From Bog-159 sp963738375 (lineage in GTDB: Bacteria > Acidobacteriota > Terriglobia > Bryobacterales > Bryobacteraceae): a DNA stretch of 64,000 bases. The position numbers and the translations under genes are program-made. The notes beneath the pieces were generated by a model. That model was not told the DNA's origin. It worked only from the letters and a program-made list of their open reading frames with translations, and ran no database searches. This document shows positions 1 to 8,780 of the stretch, one piece after another. The DNA lies in the NCBI GenBank assembly GCA_963738375.1, contig CAVTWL010000005.1:620001-684000 (forward strand). Direction: 5' to 3'. Each line of letters opens with the position of its first letter. Position 1 is the stretch's first letter.

Positions 1-561
1 CTGGTTGAGTTCCAGCGGATTGTTGGCTACGTTCCCGAGGAGCCGTATCTCTATCCTCATCTGACCGGGGCGGAGTATCTGGAGTTGGCGGGGGAGTTGC
101 GCGATCTGCCGGCGGGCACGCTTCACGGGAAGATCGACGAACTGCTGGAACTGTTCTCGCTGGCTTGCGACCGGCATGCTCCGATTTCGTCGTATTCGAA
201 AGGGATGCGGCAAAAGGTCCTGATATGCGCCGCCATTCTGCACGACCCGGAGCTAATCATTCTGGATGAGCCATTTTCGGGGCTGGATGTGCAGGCGGGG
301 CTGGTGCTGCGGAGCCTGATCCGGCGGCTGGCAGCTAGCGGGAAAACGATCCTGTTCAGTTCGCATGTGCTGGAGGTAGTGGAGAAAGTATGCCACCGGG
401 TGGTGATCCTGCGCAAGGGGCGGGTGGCCGCGAACGATGCGATCGACCGGTTGCGTGATTTGATGGCGCTGCCGACGCTGGAGGACATCTTCTCGCAACT
501 GGTGACGGACAGCGATCCGGATGCAACCGCGCGGCGCATCGCGGAGGTGGTTCGGCGGTGA
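1..561 (+). CDS. ABC transporter ATP-binding protein (5' end outside window)
   Basis: C-terminal part of an ABC ATPase that powers the permease encoded next to it. The frame is open from base 1, so the Walker A region lies upstream of the window. Visible landmarks are an ABC signature-like SYSKGMRQK, Walker B LIILDEPF followed by SGLD, and the H-loop SSHVLE. The family is the CcmA/multidrug or Na+-export type. Its stop overlaps the start of the next gene (ATGA), which indicates translational coupling. Substrate cannot be told from sequence. Confidence 0.9.
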   Translation: MVEFQRIVGYVPEEPYLYPHLTGAEYLELAGELRDLPAGTLHGKIDELLELFSLACDRHAPISSYSKGMRQKVLICAAILHDPELIILDEPFSGLDVQAGLVLRSLIRRLAASGKTILFSSHVLEVVEKVCHRVVILRKGRVAANDAIDRLRDLMALPTLEDIFSQLVTDSDPDATARRIAEVVRR

Positions 562-2237
562 TGAGAAGGGGCGGGGAACGGCGCCAGTTCCGAGCGCTGG
601 TGAAGCTGTTTGCCTACCGTTTTTTCGATACCGACATCCTATCCGTGCGCGGCGACGTGACGGTGCTGTTCGCGCAACTTGGCGCGCTGCTGGCCGCGCT
701 CAGCCTGGTGCTGGTGATGGTGACGGGGCCGAAATATGCGGGACTCTATCAGCACCTGACGCGTCCGCAGTTGCGCATCGCGGCGTGGGGGGATCAGGAG
801 TTCCTGATCTCGACCTCGATGGCGATCATCGGGGTCTTCACGCTGCTGCTGTGGGATGCGCTGTTTCCTGACCGGCGCGACTGTTTGATTCTAGGAGCGA
901 TGCCGGTGCACATCCGCTCGGTGGTGGGCGCCAAGTTGACGGCGTTGGGAGCGGCGATCGGTTTGGCGGTGCTGGGGGTGAATTCGTTTACGGGGCTGGC
1001 ATGCCCATTTCTGATCGTGCCGGGCGCGTCCGGCGTGCTTGAGACGGCGCGAAATTTCGCGGCATTTTGGGTGGTGATTCCCTTGGCGTCCGTGTTCGTT
1101 TTTCTGCTGCTGGTGGGAGTGCAGGGCGTGGCGCTGCATATATTGCCCCACGACGGGTTTTTGCGGTGGTCGAGTTTCATTCAGATGGGCGCGTTTTTTG
1201 CGGTGTTGACGGTTTACTTTTTGACGCCGCCGTTGGCTAACCCGGGCGCACTGGCGTCACCGGACAGCCGGCTTTGGTACGAACTCGTGCCATCATATTG
1301 GTTTTTCGGATTGTTCCAGGTGATGATTGGGTCGACCAATGCGGTGACGGCGTGGCTGGCGCGGAGGGCGCTTGCAGGTTCTGCGATCGCGGCGGTAGTG
1401 GCAGCGGCGGTATATCTGCCGGCGTTTTCACGGCAGATGCGACGGACGGTGGCGCAGGCTGGGATAGCTCCACCGCGGCATAGTTTCGGACTATGGACCG
1501 CAATTGCCGGCGCGATGGCGCGGAGCGGGCGGGAACGAGGAATCCTGACGTTTATCGTGCGCACGCTGGCGCGTAGCCGGCAGCACCGGCTGTTACTGGC
1601 GGTTTATTCAGGGATGGGCATGGCGTACGTGTTCAGCCAGGCGGCGTACATTCTGTATCGGGCGAGGGACACGGATTACGGGATTGCCGAAAGCCGGATA
1701 CAGACGGCGCTTGGGATCCCGCTGATCGCGATCTGCTTTCTGGTGATCGGGCTCCGGGTGTCGTTTTCGATCCCGATCGAACTGCGGGCGAACTGGCTAT
1801 TCCGGATGACGGATCCGCTGCGGGGCGGAGCTTACTTGAGGGCTACGCGGAAAGTATTGCTGATGGTGGCGGTCGTGCCGGTGCTGGCGGTTGCGGCTCC
1901 GGTTTACCTCGCGCTGTGGCCGTGGCAGCGGGCTTTGGAACATTGCGCCTTCATGGCAGCGTTCGGACTGCTGGCGGTGGATCTGGCGATCGGCAACTTT
2001 GCGAAGGTGCCGTTCACGTGCTCGTATCTGCCGGGGAAGGCGAATTTGAAGATCAGGCTCGGGGTTTACTGGGGGCTACTGATTATCGGCTCGGAGGTCG
2101 TGACCGATCTTGAGAGCCGGGCGCTGGGTCGAAAGGCGGGTTATGCGCTGCTGATGGCGATTACGCTGGCTGCCTGGGGATGGGTTGCATGGCGGGGGCG
2201 CGGAAACCGGGCTGAAATCGCGAAGTCTCAGTTTTGA
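558..2237 (+). CDS. ABC transporter permease, multi-spanning membrane protein
   Basis: 559-residue integral membrane protein with many hydrophobic segments, for example near residues 40-60, 90-110, 125-150, 165-190, 350-370, 400-420 and 520-540. It overlaps the upstream ATPase gene by 4 bp, so it is taken as the membrane half of the same transporter. No periplasmic MacB-like domain is evident. Substrate is unknown; the fused large-permease layout is common in acidobacterial ABC-2-type exporters (inference). Confidence 0.8.
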   Translation: MMRRGGERRQFRALVKLFAYRFFDTDILSVRGDVTVLFAQLGALLAALSLVLVMVTGPKYAGLYQHLTRPQLRIAAWGDQEFLISTSMAIIGVFTLLLWDALFPDRRDCLILGAMPVHIRSVVGAKLTALGAAIGLAVLGVNSFTGLACPFLIVPGASGVLETARNFAAFWVVIPLASVFVFLLLVGVQGVALHILPHDGFLRWSSFIQMGAFFAVLTVYFLTPPLANPGALASPDSRLWYELVPSYWFFGLFQVMIGSTNAVTAWLARRALAGSAIAAVVAAAVYLPAFSRQMRRTVAQAGIAPPRHSFGLWTAIAGAMARSGRERGILTFIVRTLARSRQHRLLLAVYSGMGMAYVFSQAAYILYRARDTDYGIAESRIQTALGIPLIAICFLVIGLRVSFSIPIELRANWLFRMTDPLRGGAYLRATRKVLLMVAVVPVLAVAAPVYLALWPWQRALEHCAFMAAFGLLAVDLAIGNFAKVPFTCSYLPGKANLKIRLGVYWGLLIIGSEVVTDLESRALGRKAGYALLMAITLAAWGWVAWRGRGNRAEIAKSQF

Positions 2238-2287
2238 GGAGCAGCCGGATTTCCTGGTGGCGGATCTCGGGTTGAGGCCGTAAAATT

Positions 2288-2878
2288 TCAACGATGTACA
2301 GTTAGCGCATACTCGCGCAGCAACTCGCGCGCTGGGGTATAGACGCGTACGAAGTAGGCGCCGGCCGGCAAGCCCGCGCCGAGGTTGGCGTGCAGGCTGT
2401 TTTCGCTCCGGACGGCCGCGGACTGGACCACGGCCCGGCCAGCCGCATCGACAATTTCCAACCCGTAGCTTGAAAGGGCAGGTAAACCCGTCAAGTCTAA
2501 CGTGAGAGCGATCGGCTGGCCCGCGGCGGCTAGTGGGGGCTGAAGCGTCATCCGCTCCGCGGGTCGATTGGAGAAAAACAACAGCGGGCGGACCAGGGGA
2601 CGCCGAACCGACTGCCACGCGATTCCCGCTACGATCAGCAAGGCTGCCGCGAGACCTAATGCTACATACATTCCCCTGCGTGGCCGCGCGATCCGCACGG
2701 GCTGTTGCTGCAATCGAGTGCCCTCGCTGCGCACTCCCTGCCGGAAGGCATCGGCGGTTGCAAGGCGATCCTGACAGGAAGGGCAGACCAGAAAATGTTC
2801 TTCAAAATTCAACCAGATCGGCGCCTGAGAGGCGGCCCATCGAATATAACTCCAGGGTTTCGTCGCTAGCGTGCTCAC
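2288..2878 (-). CDS. Anti-sigma-factor-like single-pass membrane protein
   Basis: 196 residues. The N-terminal part carries an ExxHxxxCxxC arrangement (EEHFLVCPSCQDRL), the zinc-binding signature of zf-HC2/ZAS anti-sigma domains. One transmembrane helix follows at about residues 70-88, then a beta-rich extracytoplasmic domain. It is the third gene of an operon behind a TPR-CHAT protein and an ECF sigma factor, with 89 bp separating it from the sigma gene. Inferred role: hold the neighbouring sigma factor at the membrane and release it on a periplasmic signal. The zinc motif is seen; the partner is inferred from position. Confidence 0.7.
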   Translation of the reverse strand: MSTLATKPWSYIRWAASQAPIWLNFEEHFLVCPSCQDRLATADAFRQGVRSEGTRLQQQPVRIARPRRGMYVALGLAAALLIVAGIAWQSVRRPLVRPLLFFSNRPAERMTLQPPLAAAGQPIALTLDLTGLPALSSYGLEIVDAAGRAVVQSAAVRSENSLHANLGAGLPAGAYFVRVYTPARELLREYALTVHR

Positions 2879-2930
2879 GATCAGCGAATTGCAAGGACGA
2901 ACTCTCCTTTCGAGGTACGAGTATTTTATT

Positions 2931-2947
2931 CACCTATCCTGTAGGTG
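2931..2947. repeat. Small inverted repeat between sigma and anti-sigma genes
   Basis: CACCTA and TAGGTG arms of 6 bp flank a 5-nt loop in the 89-bp gap between the sigma-factor and anti-sigma-like genes. It could be a weak intercistronic hairpin; no function is shown. Confidence 0.35.
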
Positions 2948-2967
2948 GTAAGTTTGGAGGATTATTC

Positions 2968-3594
2968 TCATTGAAGAGTACTATACGTTTTGTAACTCTT
3001 CGTCTTGCCTAGCTGTCCGAATCTGGCCTTGGCGCGAGATTTCAGCAACCGAAACTGCGTTTCGGTTAAGCCCATCTCCGTACAAATCTGTTCGGAGGGC
3101 TGCTCCCAAAGATAAAAGCGTATCAGAATCTCACGGTCGCGAGGAGCGATGCTGCGCAGAACCTTGGCTGCGATTTGCTGGTTTTCCAGGCTGATGGCTG
3201 CCTGTTCCGGATTATGGCCTCCATCGCGGACGGCGAGACCCCAATCGAGGTCGAACTGGTGGCGGCGATTTAGGACGTTGTCCTCGATCTGGGCCGCGAC
3301 TTGGCGGCGAACGATGGTCCGGACGTAGCCCATGAGGCGGTCAGGTTCGCGCAGTTCGCCGCGTTGGATGGCTTGAGCCACGATGAGGAAGGTGTCGTGG
3401 ACGCGGTCGTCAAGATCTTGTGGGCCGAGCTGACGGCAAAGGTAGAAGCGTACGCCGCGAGAGAAGACGCGGTACAGCTCTTCCAAGCCATCCGGGTCGT
3501 TTTGTCTTATTTTATCAACTAGAAGACTCCACTGGGGACGGGTGGAATCGGTTCGAGTGTCAGAGGTATGTTCGGCGGTATCGTCAGCGATCAT
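2968..3594 (-). CDS. ECF-type RNA polymerase sigma factor
   Basis: 208 residues with the two-domain ECF layout. Region 2 lies at about residues 35-100 (ELYRVFSRGVRFYL ... DLDDRVHDTFLIV ... GYVRTIVRRQV). Region 4 lies at about 145-195 and has a helix-turn-helix (REILIRFYLWEQPSEQI ... GLTETQFRLLKSRAKA). The start codon overlaps the stop of the upstream CHAT gene by 4 bp, so the two are translationally coupled. A membrane protein with an anti-sigma zinc motif follows. It probably directs RNA polymerase to a small stress or envelope regulon; target promoters are not identifiable here. Confidence 0.9.
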   Translation of the reverse strand: MIADDTAEHTSDTRTDSTRPQWSLLVDKIRQNDPDGLEELYRVFSRGVRFYLCRQLGPQDLDDRVHDTFLIVAQAIQRGELREPDRLMGYVRTIVRRQVAAQIEDNVLNRRHQFDLDWGLAVRDGGHNPEQAAISLENQQIAAKVLRSIAPRDREILIRFYLWEQPSEQICTEMGLTETQFRLLKSRAKARFGQLGKTKSYKTYSTLQ

Positions 3595-6050
3595 TGTTGG
3601 TTACCCGTTATGAAGTAAGCGCTCCAGTAGAGTGGGTTGGAGCGCCAGGAGGCGGAGCGGAGCATGTCGATCTGGGCGTTTTGGAGCGCCACGGCCGGGC
3701 CAGCATCGGGCGCGGCGCGAAGATGGCGGTAGAACGAGAGGAAGAGCGCGCCGGAATCGTCGGAGGTTGGCCAATGGCTGGCGACGACAGCGTCGGCGCC
3801 GGCGGCTTGGCAGGCGCGGGTGAGACCCATCAGTCCGGTGGCGGGCAGTGCGTCAGCGGCGCCGGAGCTGCAGCCGCTGAGAGAGACCAAAGTGCCGCGC
3901 AGATTCCAAGTGGAAATTTCGATAGGGCTCAAAACCTGGTGTTGACCTTTCGCATCGAGGCTCAGGGCGATCATGGAGGAATGCCGGTCCAGGGAGGAGC
4001 GGACAACATGGGCGGCGAAATGGAGGACGGAAGGGTGATGGCCGAGAGCTTGATGCAGGCCTTCGCGGGATGCCGCGGCACCCTCCAGGAGAATCGTGGG
4101 ACCGGACGCACTCCAGGCATTGGCGCAGGCGGAAATTTCGCGCGCGGAGCCAGGCAGGCGGGCCAGTTGAAGGACGGATGAGGAATTGCCGGCCCAGGCG
4201 GCAAAGTAATTCAGGAAGGACCGGGAACCGCGGCCTGTCCAGCGCGGATCCGCGGTGTTATACAGAGGGTCGGCTATGCCGACGAAGGGGCCGGTGCGAG
4301 ACGCGCCCGCGGCAGCCGCGGGCAAGAGCAGGCCCGCGCTGGAAACGATCTGCAGGGAGTGACGCTCGGCGAGAAAGACCGGTCTGGGGCCGTTCTTTTC
4401 CACCAGCGCGGCAAAGGGCAGCTCAAATAATTGGGAATCGAGGGCAAGGAGCCAGTGCGGTTGGCGCCGAAACTCCGGTGAGACCTGGCCAAAGAGCTCA
4501 CTGTAGAGAGGCTCGGCAGCGGTCAGGGCATCCGTACTTCCTTCACGAATGGCTTTGGTATAAGCCGCAACCAGTACACCGATGGCCGTCGCGCCGGGCA
4601 GTTTGTAGAGAGCAAAGTGGGAGCGGGAGACAGCCCAGAGGTAAGAGTTCGGTTCGGCCAAGTGGAACGCGAAGAGCACCGCATTGGGACGCAGGGCTCG
4701 GCGGGTGCGCTCGAGGAGTCCGTCGAGTTCGAAATCGGTATTCGAGCCGGCCTGCGATTCCCATTGGACGAGGGCGCCGCGCAACCGGCTCATGCGCAAG
4801 GTGACCGCTGCAGAGTTTTCCGGCGAGCGCAAGGATTGAACTTCAGCGGCTTCGAGGTCGCCGAGGGTCTTCCAATATTCGGACGGAAGGTTCCTGCGCC
4901 AATCGTGCGGTTCGGCAAGGAGGGCGCGGAGGCCGGCGGCACGGTTGGCTTCGGCTGATTCAAAGGTCTCGCGCGCCAGTTCGGGGCGGCGAGTTTCGAA
5001 ATAGAGCCGATTGCCGGCGTCGACCAGCGCGGCGTGGACCTTCTGGATTTTGCCCTCGGCGGACATCCTGGTGGCGTCGTCGGGGAAGGCATTGCGGCGC
5101 CACTCGCGGGAGAGGCGAGCCGAGAGGCGCAAGTCTTCCAAGGCAGCGGGGAGAAGGTTCTGCTGGAGGCGTGCCGCGCCGCGCTGGTAATGGATCTCCC
5201 AACTGGGCAGCAGGCCGCCGGGTGTGAGGGACATGGCTACCGCGCGATCCAGGAGGCTGGAGGCCGCAGCCGGTTCACCCCGCAGCAGTCGTAGTGTGCC
5301 CAGGTTTCGATAAGAGGACTCGACCGAGCGAAGCCGGTCGAGTTTGCGAACACGATAACTTTCGAGGAGGGCGCGTTCGGCTTCGGGGTATTGCCGATGT
5401 TCGAGGAATTCGTACCCCAAATCATTCCAGGCAACGGCATACATCTCGCGATCGGAAGCGCGGTCGGCCGCGGTAATACCCCGGCGATACCAATCCAGGG
5501 CAGGCTGTAGACTGCCCCTATCGGCTTCAAGGGCGGCTCTTTGAATGAGAAGCTTGGGGAGTTGGGCCAAGCGTTCGGGGCCGGACAAGCGGGCCATGGC
5601 GCGGGTGTTGGCGGCAGCGGCGGCGTCCATTTGGCCGAGATGTGAATAGAGGCTGGAAATATTGACGTCGAGTTTGCCCGCGAGGGTACTATTATGCGAA
5701 GCGTCCGCGATTTTTTGGGCTTGCAAATAGGCGTCGAGCGCGCCCTGGAAATGGTGTTCAGCGAAGCGACAGCCACCTACATTGCAAAGAAAACTCGCGG
5801 CAATTTGAGACTGGCCGGCGGCGATGGCTTCGCGGTAGCCTTGTTCGGCAAGGGTTTCGGCGCTTCGATAATCGCCAGCCTGGAATAACTGCACAAAGCG
5901 GCGAAGTTTATCCGAGAGGCGTTGACGCTGGGCAGTCGGGTGGTCGGGGGGGGCCAGGACGATCTTCCTGGACGGTGGAACGGAGCGCACTATCGTTCCA
6001 GCAAGCGGGACGAGCAATACCGCAGAGACCAAAACCCTGGTCTTCATCAA
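3591..6050 (-). CDS. Exported TPR-repeat CHAT-domain protease
   Basis: 819 residues. An N-terminal signal peptide-like segment (hydrophobic residues 6-20) is followed by TPR-type helical repeats over roughly residues 45-340 and a C-terminal CHAT caspase-like domain. The catalytic dyad is visible: His681 in HFAAH and Cys727 in LSGCSSG, followed by the SHWPTSD segment typical of CHAT. It heads an operon with an ECF sigma factor (4-bp overlap) and an anti-sigma-like protein. Inference: it senses partners through TPRs and cleaves a periplasmic target, with the anti-sigma-like protein the obvious candidate. Both catalytic residues are present, so it is unlikely to be a dead homologue. Confidence 0.88.
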   Translation of the reverse strand: MMKTRVLVSAVLLVPLAGTIVRSVPPSRKIVLAPPDHPTAQRQRLSDKLRRFVQLFQAGDYRSAETLAEQGYREAIAAGQSQIAASFLCNVGGCRFAEHHFQGALDAYLQAQKIADASHNSTLAGKLDVNISSLYSHLGQMDAAAAANTRAMARLSGPERLAQLPKLLIQRAALEADRGSLQPALDWYRRGITAADRASDREMYAVAWNDLGYEFLEHRQYPEAERALLESYRVRKLDRLRSVESSYRNLGTLRLLRGEPAAASSLLDRAVAMSLTPGGLLPSWEIHYQRGAARLQQNLLPAALEDLRLSARLSREWRRNAFPDDATRMSAEGKIQKVHAALVDAGNRLYFETRRPELARETFESAEANRAAGLRALLAEPHDWRRNLPSEYWKTLGDLEAAEVQSLRSPENSAAVTLRMSRLRGALVQWESQAGSNTDFELDGLLERTRRALRPNAVLFAFHLAEPNSYLWAVSRSHFALYKLPGATAIGVLVAAYTKAIREGSTDALTAAEPLYSELFGQVSPEFRRQPHWLLALDSQLFELPFAALVEKNGPRPVFLAERHSLQIVSSAGLLLPAAAAGASRTGPFVGIADPLYNTADPRWTGRGSRSFLNYFAAWAGNSSSVLQLARLPGSAREISACANAWSASGPTILLEGAAASREGLHQALGHHPSVLHFAAHVVRSSLDRHSSMIALSLDAKGQHQVLSPIEISTWNLRGTLVSLSGCSSGAADALPATGLMGLTRACQAAGADAVVASHWPTSDDSGALFLSFYRHLRAAPDAGPAVALQNAQIDMLRSASWRSNPLYWSAYFITGNQQ

Positions 6051-6091
6051 TCCTGCTGCTTAGCGATCGGGTAATACTTCCGGTCTGGTGA

Positions 6092-6125
6092 TCTTTGGGG
6101 ATACTCGTAGGAGCATCCCCAAAGA
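6092..6125. promoter_or_regulatory. Perfect 11-bp inverted repeat upstream of the CHAT operon
   Basis: Arms TCTTTGGGGAT and ATCCCCAAAGA are separated by 12 nt. It lies 42-75 bp in front of the CHAT start codon and would be in the 5' leader or promoter. It could act as an operator or an RNA hairpin. No U-tract follows, so a simple terminator is less likely. Confidence 0.45.
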
Positions 6126-6138
6126 ATCATACCAGTAT

Positions 6139-6156
6139 TTGCCATATATTTGGCAA
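6139..6156. promoter_or_regulatory. TTGCCA-N6-TGGCAA palindrome
   Basis: Six-base arms with an AT-only centre, 89 bp upstream of the CHAT start. The spacing and dyad resemble a dimeric regulator site (inference only); a regulator is not identified. Confidence 0.35.
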
Positions 6157-6469
6157 GCAGTTTCGCTTAATTTCAAGTGACGCGCTGGGTTAAGCGCCGG
6201 ATTATTTTGCTAAATACAGTGTTTAGAACCAGAACCCGCCGATGATAATAATAATCGGATCGTGCATCTGTAGTGTGCTGAGATTCCCGGTAATTTGTGA
6301 GGAACCTCCTACCTGACTCAAAGATAGCCGCGCGATCCACGCGAATCCAGTGATTGATCGGCGTAAGCTGTTCAAAGAATTACGCAAATTAATCTCGTCT
6401 GAATGGGGAATGGCCTGAAGGTTGGCCGTGAGATAGCGTGGGGAGTATCCCTGTATTCAGGGATTTGAA

Positions 6470-8098
6470 TCACGCACCGACGTGACGGCCGGCGAGGTTT
6501 CCAGAAAGCACGCAGGCGCCGAGGAAAGTTCCTTCCAGGGAACCTTTGCCGTGGATACCGCCTCCGCCAAAGCCCGCGGCCTCGCCAATGGCGTACAGTC
6601 CCTCGATGGGCTGAGCATCGGCCGCGCGCAACACGCGGCATTGAAGGTCGGTCTGGATGCCGCCGAGACTCTTGCGGCTAAGAATGAATTCGCGAATAGC
6701 GATGAGCGGGCGGGCTTTGGGGTCGAGTATTCTTTGGAATTTGCAGGTACGGACGCGGTCGCCGCGATAGAGCATGGCGTTGGCGATGCGGCGGAGTTGA
6801 TCGTCGTTGGAATAGGCGGGGCCGCGAGCGATCATGTCGTCCCACGATTGGATGGTGGCTGCCATGCGAGCGCGATCGAGGGACAGGCCATAGAGGTTCT
6901 TGCGGTCCATCTGATTCATGAGATCGTCGAGAGTATCGGCTACGACGATATCTTCCGGGCAATCACGGATGAGGCGATTCACCAATTCTTTGTTGCCGAG
7001 CATCAGGCTGGCGGCCAGGGCTACCTTTTTCTTATAGCGGAAGGCAGTCATGTAATCGCAGCCGGAGACGGCGAGTTCCTTGATCGCGATTTTCCAATTC
7101 ATAACCTGCCAGGAGTATTTGCCGGGCTGCGCCAGGACGCTGGCGACGAGGTGGCGGGTATCGCCGTATACGGGCATGGAGCCGGGGTTCAAGATGCGCT
7201 CGCCGCGCGCGTTCAGCCAAAGGGCGGAGCGAGGGGGAACCAGGCTGAGACCATCATTTGGGCGGCGTTTGGCGGGATGGTGAACACCGGCGGCGTAATG
7301 CCATTGGAGATCGAGATGGGTTACGGCGGCGCCGAGGGCGGCGGCTTTGGTGTGGAGCAGGCCGTCGCCGTAAGGATGGGCGCCGTTGAGCAGTTCTTGC
7401 GGCGGGTCGCCCCACGGCTTATACCAGTGGGAGCGGACGAAACTGAGATCGCCGCCGCAGATGCCTCCGGAAGCGACGATGACGTGTCCGGCATCGACGC
7501 GAAACTCGCTGCCCGTGGAAGCCTCCCGGCATAGCACTCCAGAGGCGCGTCCGGCGGTCATTTCGATGGCGGAGACTTCGGTATCGAAGAGCAGGTCGAG
7601 GTTGGCGCGGTGAGGATGAGACTCGAGCGCAGCGAGGAGGCGATGGATGATTTCATATCCAGTGCCCCAGACGATATGCCAGCGGGGCACGGTATTGCCG
7701 GGGACAAAGATTCCGCGTTCGGGCCAGTTTACCAAAGGAAGGAATTCAATCTTCCTGGCGGCAAGGAATTCATAGATATATTCGCGGGAATTTTCGCAAT
7801 AGAATTGGGCCCAGGCGCGCGGCCAGTAGTCGGAGGGTTCGAATTGGGCGGTGCTTTGCCAATCGCGCCAGGCGAGTTCGGGGGAGTCAGAGATGCGGAG
7901 GCGCTTCTGGTGAGGGGTGCCGATCAGATGGACACCGCCAAAGGATTCCTTGGCGAGGCCGCCGAAGTTTTCGCGGCGGTCCTTATCGATGAGCAGGACG
8001 CGGCGGCCGCGGGAGAGGAGTTCGAAGGCGGCGACGATGCCGGCGAGTCCACCGCCGGCGATGACGATTTCGGTTGCGCGCTTACTGGGGGCGCTCAT
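6470..8098 (-). CDS. FAD-binding dehydrogenase, KstD/fumarate-reductase flavoprotein family
   Basis: 542 residues. An N-terminal Rossmann motif for FAD (IAGGGLAGIVAAFEL, about residues 13-27) and a C-terminal flavin-binding segment (GEAAGFGGGGIHGKG, about 505-520) bracket a substrate domain. This is the pattern of 3-ketosteroid-1-dehydrogenase-like FAD-binding dehydrogenases. No signal peptide is seen, so it is probably cytoplasmic. It stands alone, with an intergenic region on one side and divergent small genes on the other, so the substrate cannot be inferred from context. Confidence 0.85.
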   Translation of the reverse strand: MSAPSKRATEIVIAGGGLAGIVAAFELLSRGRRVLLIDKDRRENFGGLAKESFGGVHLIGTPHQKRLRISDSPELAWRDWQSTAQFEPSDYWPRAWAQFYCENSREYIYEFLAARKIEFLPLVNWPERGIFVPGNTVPRWHIVWGTGYEIIHRLLAALESHPHRANLDLLFDTEVSAIEMTAGRASGVLCREASTGSEFRVDAGHVIVASGGICGGDLSFVRSHWYKPWGDPPQELLNGAHPYGDGLLHTKAAALGAAVTHLDLQWHYAAGVHHPAKRRPNDGLSLVPPRSALWLNARGERILNPGSMPVYGDTRHLVASVLAQPGKYSWQVMNWKIAIKELAVSGCDYMTAFRYKKKVALAASLMLGNKELVNRLIRDCPEDIVVADTLDDLMNQMDRKNLYGLSLDRARMAATIQSWDDMIARGPAYSNDDQLRRIANAMLYRGDRVRTCKFQRILDPKARPLIAIREFILSRKSLGGIQTDLQCRVLRAADAQPIEGLYAIGEAAGFGGGGIHGKGSLEGTFLGACVLSGNLAGRHVGA

Positions 8099-8145
8099 AG
8101 GATTCGTTTAGTATAGCCGGGAGCCGGTTATGCGATTATCGGAAG

Positions 8146-8364
8146 GTGGATGAGCGGGAAATGATCCGGTGGCGGGTGCGGGTATGGAGGGAGGCCGAGC
8201 CGGAGCTGGAGCAGATTCGCCGGCGGGAGACGCGGGAGGCGGATACGTGGAAAGCAATCCAGGCGCTTGACGGGGCTTTCAAAGAGGCTCTGCGGACGAT
8301 GGCGCCGCGGCAGACGTCAGGTCTTGTTGAGATGCAACGGCGGCTGAAGAAGTTGGCGCGATGA
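8146..8364 (+). CDS. Small helical protein, possible antitoxin partner
   Basis: 72-residue charged, alpha-helical protein starting with GTG just behind a GGAAGG ribosome-binding site. It overlaps the following nucleotidyltransferase remnant by 4 bp (ATGA). Such small helical proteins commonly sit in front of MNT-like nucleotidyltransferase genes. Because the partner is disrupted, this gene may be a relic of a former two-gene module. No direct family recognition. Confidence 0.5.
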   Translation: MDEREMIRWRVRVWREAEPELEQIRRRETREADTWKAIQALDGAFKEALRTMAPRQTSGLVEMQRRLKKLAR

Positions 8365-8731
8365 TCGACCTATTTGCGGCCGCGCAAAGGCTGGAGGAGT
8401 TCTGCGGCGGGCAAGGGTGGCGTACGTGTTTTATTGGCGGTCTGGCGGTGCAGCTCAAACACAAGAGGGAATCGGCATTGATGTTTCGCTGGCGGCTCTT
8501 CCGTTTGAGGATCGGGTCATCGAGCGCGCTTCTACATGCTTCTTCGGCCCACAAATCAACTTCTGAACGTGCTCGGCGGAGGATCTGATCGTCATGAAGA
8601 TCTTCGCCGCGCGGCCTTTGGATATCAGGGACGCGGAGGGCGTCGTGCAGGCTGAAGCGCAGCTATTGGCTGAGGCCTCCGACGATTGGGCGATGCTCAG
8701 CGCGATCGACAGGCTGCGCGCCGCGGAGTGA
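8361..8731 (+). pseudogene. Decayed nucleotidyltransferase gene
   Basis: Pieces of one protein family appear in order but in different frames. They are an intact N-terminus (MIDLFAAAQRLEEF ... CFIGGLAVQ), then GIDVSLAALPFEDRVIERA, then CSAEDLIVMKIFAARP with RDAEGVV, ending at a TGA at 8729-8731. These match the layout of short nucleotidyltransferases (minimal NTase or AbiEii-like). The central part with the second catalytic acid (DVDL-like) is missing, so it has suffered an internal deletion and frameshifts. The coupled upstream gene supports a former toxin-antitoxin-like pair. Confidence 0.65.
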
Positions 8732-8780
8732 GGTCCGTAGATGGCGGCGGCGATGCGCCGCCGTGCGATTTCAGAATGCC

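Larger units (their letters stand above)
6051..6469. other. 419-bp intergenic region upstream of the CHAT operon
   Basis: AT-richer than its surroundings and without a credible gene. It holds two inverted repeats (6092-6125 and 6139-6156), listed separately, and presumably the promoter of the leftward CHAT-sigma operon. The part from about 6170 to 6469 shows no feature that I can support; the FAD dehydrogenase gene ends at 6470. Confidence 0.6.

Noticed and set aside
3420..4181. Rightward 253-residue open frame
   Set aside because: Lies antisense to the CHAT gene, with low-complexity Gly/Arg composition typical of high-GC shadow frames.
6482..7534. Rightward 350-residue open frame
   Set aside because: Antisense to the FAD dehydrogenase, which has clear FAD motifs; no features of its own.
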